This document shows positions 62,180-64,000 of a DNA stretch of 64,000 bases, in pieces (position 1 is the first letter of the stretch; each line of letters starts with the position of its first letter). The notes under the pieces were generated by a model that did not search any database, was not told the origin of the DNA, and saw only the letters and a program-made list of their open reading frames with translations. This stretch comes from Nematopogon swammerdamellus (lineage: Eukaryota > Arthropoda > Insecta > Lepidoptera > Adelidae). A program made the translations under genes and the position numbers. The stretch lies in assembly GCA_946902875.1 (NCBI GenBank), contig OX336355.1, forward strand, positions 15,533,347-15,597,346. Direction: 5' to 3'.

Positions 62180-62426
62180 GTCGTCGCTTGTCAGGCCAAT
62201 TTGCCAATCTGCAAAATCGTAACTTTACAGGAGAAGCAAAAAACATTTTTTTTTAATACTGTTAAACCTAGCTTAAGTTAATTTTAAACTTCAATATCTT
62301 CGAACCTAATTGATATACAGTCATGAAAATTGGCCACAACGTGTATTCACCCATTCTCCGTATATTGGTACCTCTAGGTCCAATTAGCCAATCTGGCAGA
62401 TTGGCCTCACAAGCGACGAAGTATGG
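62180..62426. mobile_element. MITE-like unit, right arm
   Basis: Mirror of 53908-54154. Confidence 0.6.
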
Positions 62427-62559
62427 AATTTCGTGAATGAAGGAATGTTTCCATAATTCGGTACGAAATCAAACAAGGTCGTGGTCCCGTTCCGAACGAA
62501 TGATTGGAACAAAAACGTTTTGTATTATATTAAGTTTACAACCAGTTATATACGGAAAA

Positions 62560-63064
62560 AATATACGGAGTACTGCTCGAAACCTGTGGGATGGCTCTGC
62601 CAAATACCAGCTTTCTCTGGACTCGATCCAGCGTTGAGCCGTGCGAATGGTGGGTGACCCCGAAGTGTCCCGCGATCTAGAGCCACTGGCTCTTAATAGC
62701 TCCCTAAGTGTGTTTTATCGCTTATTCCATGGGGAGTACTCGGAGGAGCTGTTTGACGCGATCTCGTTCGTCGTCTCCTTTCCATCTCCGCACCACACGC
62801 GTTGGCTAGGGATTGCATCCCTACACGCTGGACTTACCGCTCATGCGTACAAATTGGTTCTGCATATCTTTTCTCTACAGAACTGGTAACTCTGGAACGC
62901 TCTCCCTGCCCATATATTTCTCCTCAAGTACAGTCTCGGGTCCTTCAAGAGGGAATATAGACCAGAATTCGCAAACCCGCATCGTCCGAATCTCCATGGG
63001 CGTCGATAGACACCTTATGGGTAGTGCGGCGCCACATGTCGCGCTTTTGACAAAAAAATTATGC
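62560..63064 (+). pseudogene. LINE-F C-terminal remnant, right arm
   Basis: Mirror of 53270-53774, with the same stop and frame shift. Confidence 0.8.
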
Positions 63065-63258
63065 ATAATTTCTTATTATATGGGCAGCAATTAGCAGAGA
63101 AGTATTCAGTACATTAGAGCGCAGTACTGACATCAAATATTTGAAAATCATAATATTTTTTTTAGATTACCTACCTACTTGTTGCCATTTTGTGACTACT
63201 CTATTCTATTCTAAGTCGTCATGTACACCCATGCATACAGCCCGCTTCAGAAATGTCA

Positions 63259-63669
63259 TTTTTTTTTTTTATGTAAACCAGCATGGGTGGCTGTGCCGAG
63301 AGACCAACGCTGCAGTCGACAGAGCCAAAATCACCTCTCCCCGCGAAACCACGCTCAGTTAGGTGCCATGCCAGCAGATTTGCGGACTGTTCTAGGCTGT
63401 CTAGCCCGTTAATACGAGGCTTGAAGACACCCAGGTTAAAGGATTCAGGAAATACACTCGCCGGAAGACAGTTCCACACTCTAGCGGTGCGACAAAGAAA
63501 CAATTTAGAGAACCGATGGGTTCTCAAAAGCCCAATGTCAACAACAAAAGGGTGCTGAGTATCTCTGCGACGAGTCATGCGGAGATAGGACGGGTGGCAG
63601 GGAATAAGGGATGCTAGTTCCACAGAGCAGCGTCCGTGATAGTATCTGTAGATATACTCAATTCGAATT
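63259..63669 (-). pseudogene. LINE-E C-terminal remnant, right arm
   Basis: Mirror of 52665-53075, with the same single open frame. Confidence 0.8.
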
Positions 63670-63795
63670 TTAAAATAGTATTGATTATACTCTACCATAT
63701 TCCATTCCATGTCATTCTATTCTATTCTAATTTTCTCATTGGCCTAATTTAAACTGCACTTTCCTTCCACCAGCCACTCCTTATTACTTCGACTT

Positions 63796-64000
63796 GGCAC
63801 GCTAAAATAAACCATAGTGTTTATTTATTACAATTTATTTTACCTTCTAATTTTCCATATTGAATTGCCGTCTAATTGGCTCATCGTCAGTGAATTAAAC
63901 TTGCAGTATTCATTACTTTTATACCATGGTATGAAACACCTAGAAGGGGCTTGTAGAAAAGGTGACAGATACCTGCCAAAATTATATATTACTAGCTTTT
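63796..64000. other. AT-rich unassigned end of window
   Basis: No repeat or gene signal. It is the true flank of the right palindrome arm and therefore useful for testing the rearrangement. Confidence 0.4.

Larger units (their letters stand above)
58170..63795 (-). repeat. Giant palindrome, right arm (about 5.63 kb)
   Basis: Inverted copy of 52539-58164 with no net length change. Outside it, 63796 onward ('ggcacgctaaaataaacc') has no counterpart at the left, where 'accacaagtaaactgt' precedes the arm. Confidence 0.95.

Overview
This window reads as nuclear DNA of an insect, most likely a moth or butterfly. It is AT-rich, has no operons or bacterial signals, and carries several hundred bases of recognisable repeat in nearly every kilobase. 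The repeats are of kinds familiar from lepidopteran genomes: a short element with a 'gtgcatgtcgtaaaaggcg' core, elements starting 'ggccaagtgcgagt', RTE-type and CR1/Jockey-type LINE ends, and LINE 3' ends with an AATAAAG signal. I found no intact protein-coding gene, no stand-alone tRNA or rRNA gene, and no complete autonomous transposon. Most open reading frames lie inside repeats and are degenerate or accidental. The best candidate for host coding sequence is a 198-bp exon-like segment at 10780-10977.

I use working names for the repeats. SINE-A has a tRNA-like head and is about 400 bp. SINE-B, about 385 bp, has a head in which a 5S rRNA-like segment sits between tRNA-like A and B boxes. Element C is about 330 bp, with a fixed start and a TATG-rich end. 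A C/B chimera joins the first ~85 bp of C to the SINE-B body. Element D is the 'ccaagtgcgagt' element. LINE-E and LINE-F are CR1/Jockey-like LINE 3' ends; RTE ends also occur. Minor families H, I, J, K and L are LINE-like or unclassified tails. There are also several foldback elements and MITEs, at 3020-3197, 4772-5185, 22762-23291, 36728-36870, 36922-37508 and 45085-45555.

Layout: 1-5 kb holds element D copies and a threefold tandem block, one unit of which carries a MITE with TA target duplication. From 5-18 kb there are dense SINEs, C copies and LINE ends with nested insertions. From 18-22.7 kb the DNA is AT-rich and mostly unassigned, with one CpG-rich block. From 22.7-31 kb there are foldback elements, D copies and a 22-bp minisatellite. 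From 31-52 kb come more SINEs, C/B chimeras, RTE ends and simple repeats.

The outstanding structure is at 52.3-63.8 kb. Positions 52539-63795 form a palindrome with arms of about 5.6 kb and a 5-nt centre (58165-58169). All paired reading frames in the two arms sum to exactly 116334, so there is no net length difference. The first 234 bp at the centre recur in direct orientation just left of the palindrome (52296-52529), with the 5-nt loop reversed. This order (short direct copy, full inverted copy, full direct copy) is what two template switches would leave, one of them at a 27-bp inverted repeat. An assembly fold-back must be excluded. Gene absence, nested SINEs and a near-perfect palindrome would fit a sex-chromosome (W) or heterochromatic region, but the sequence alone does not show that.
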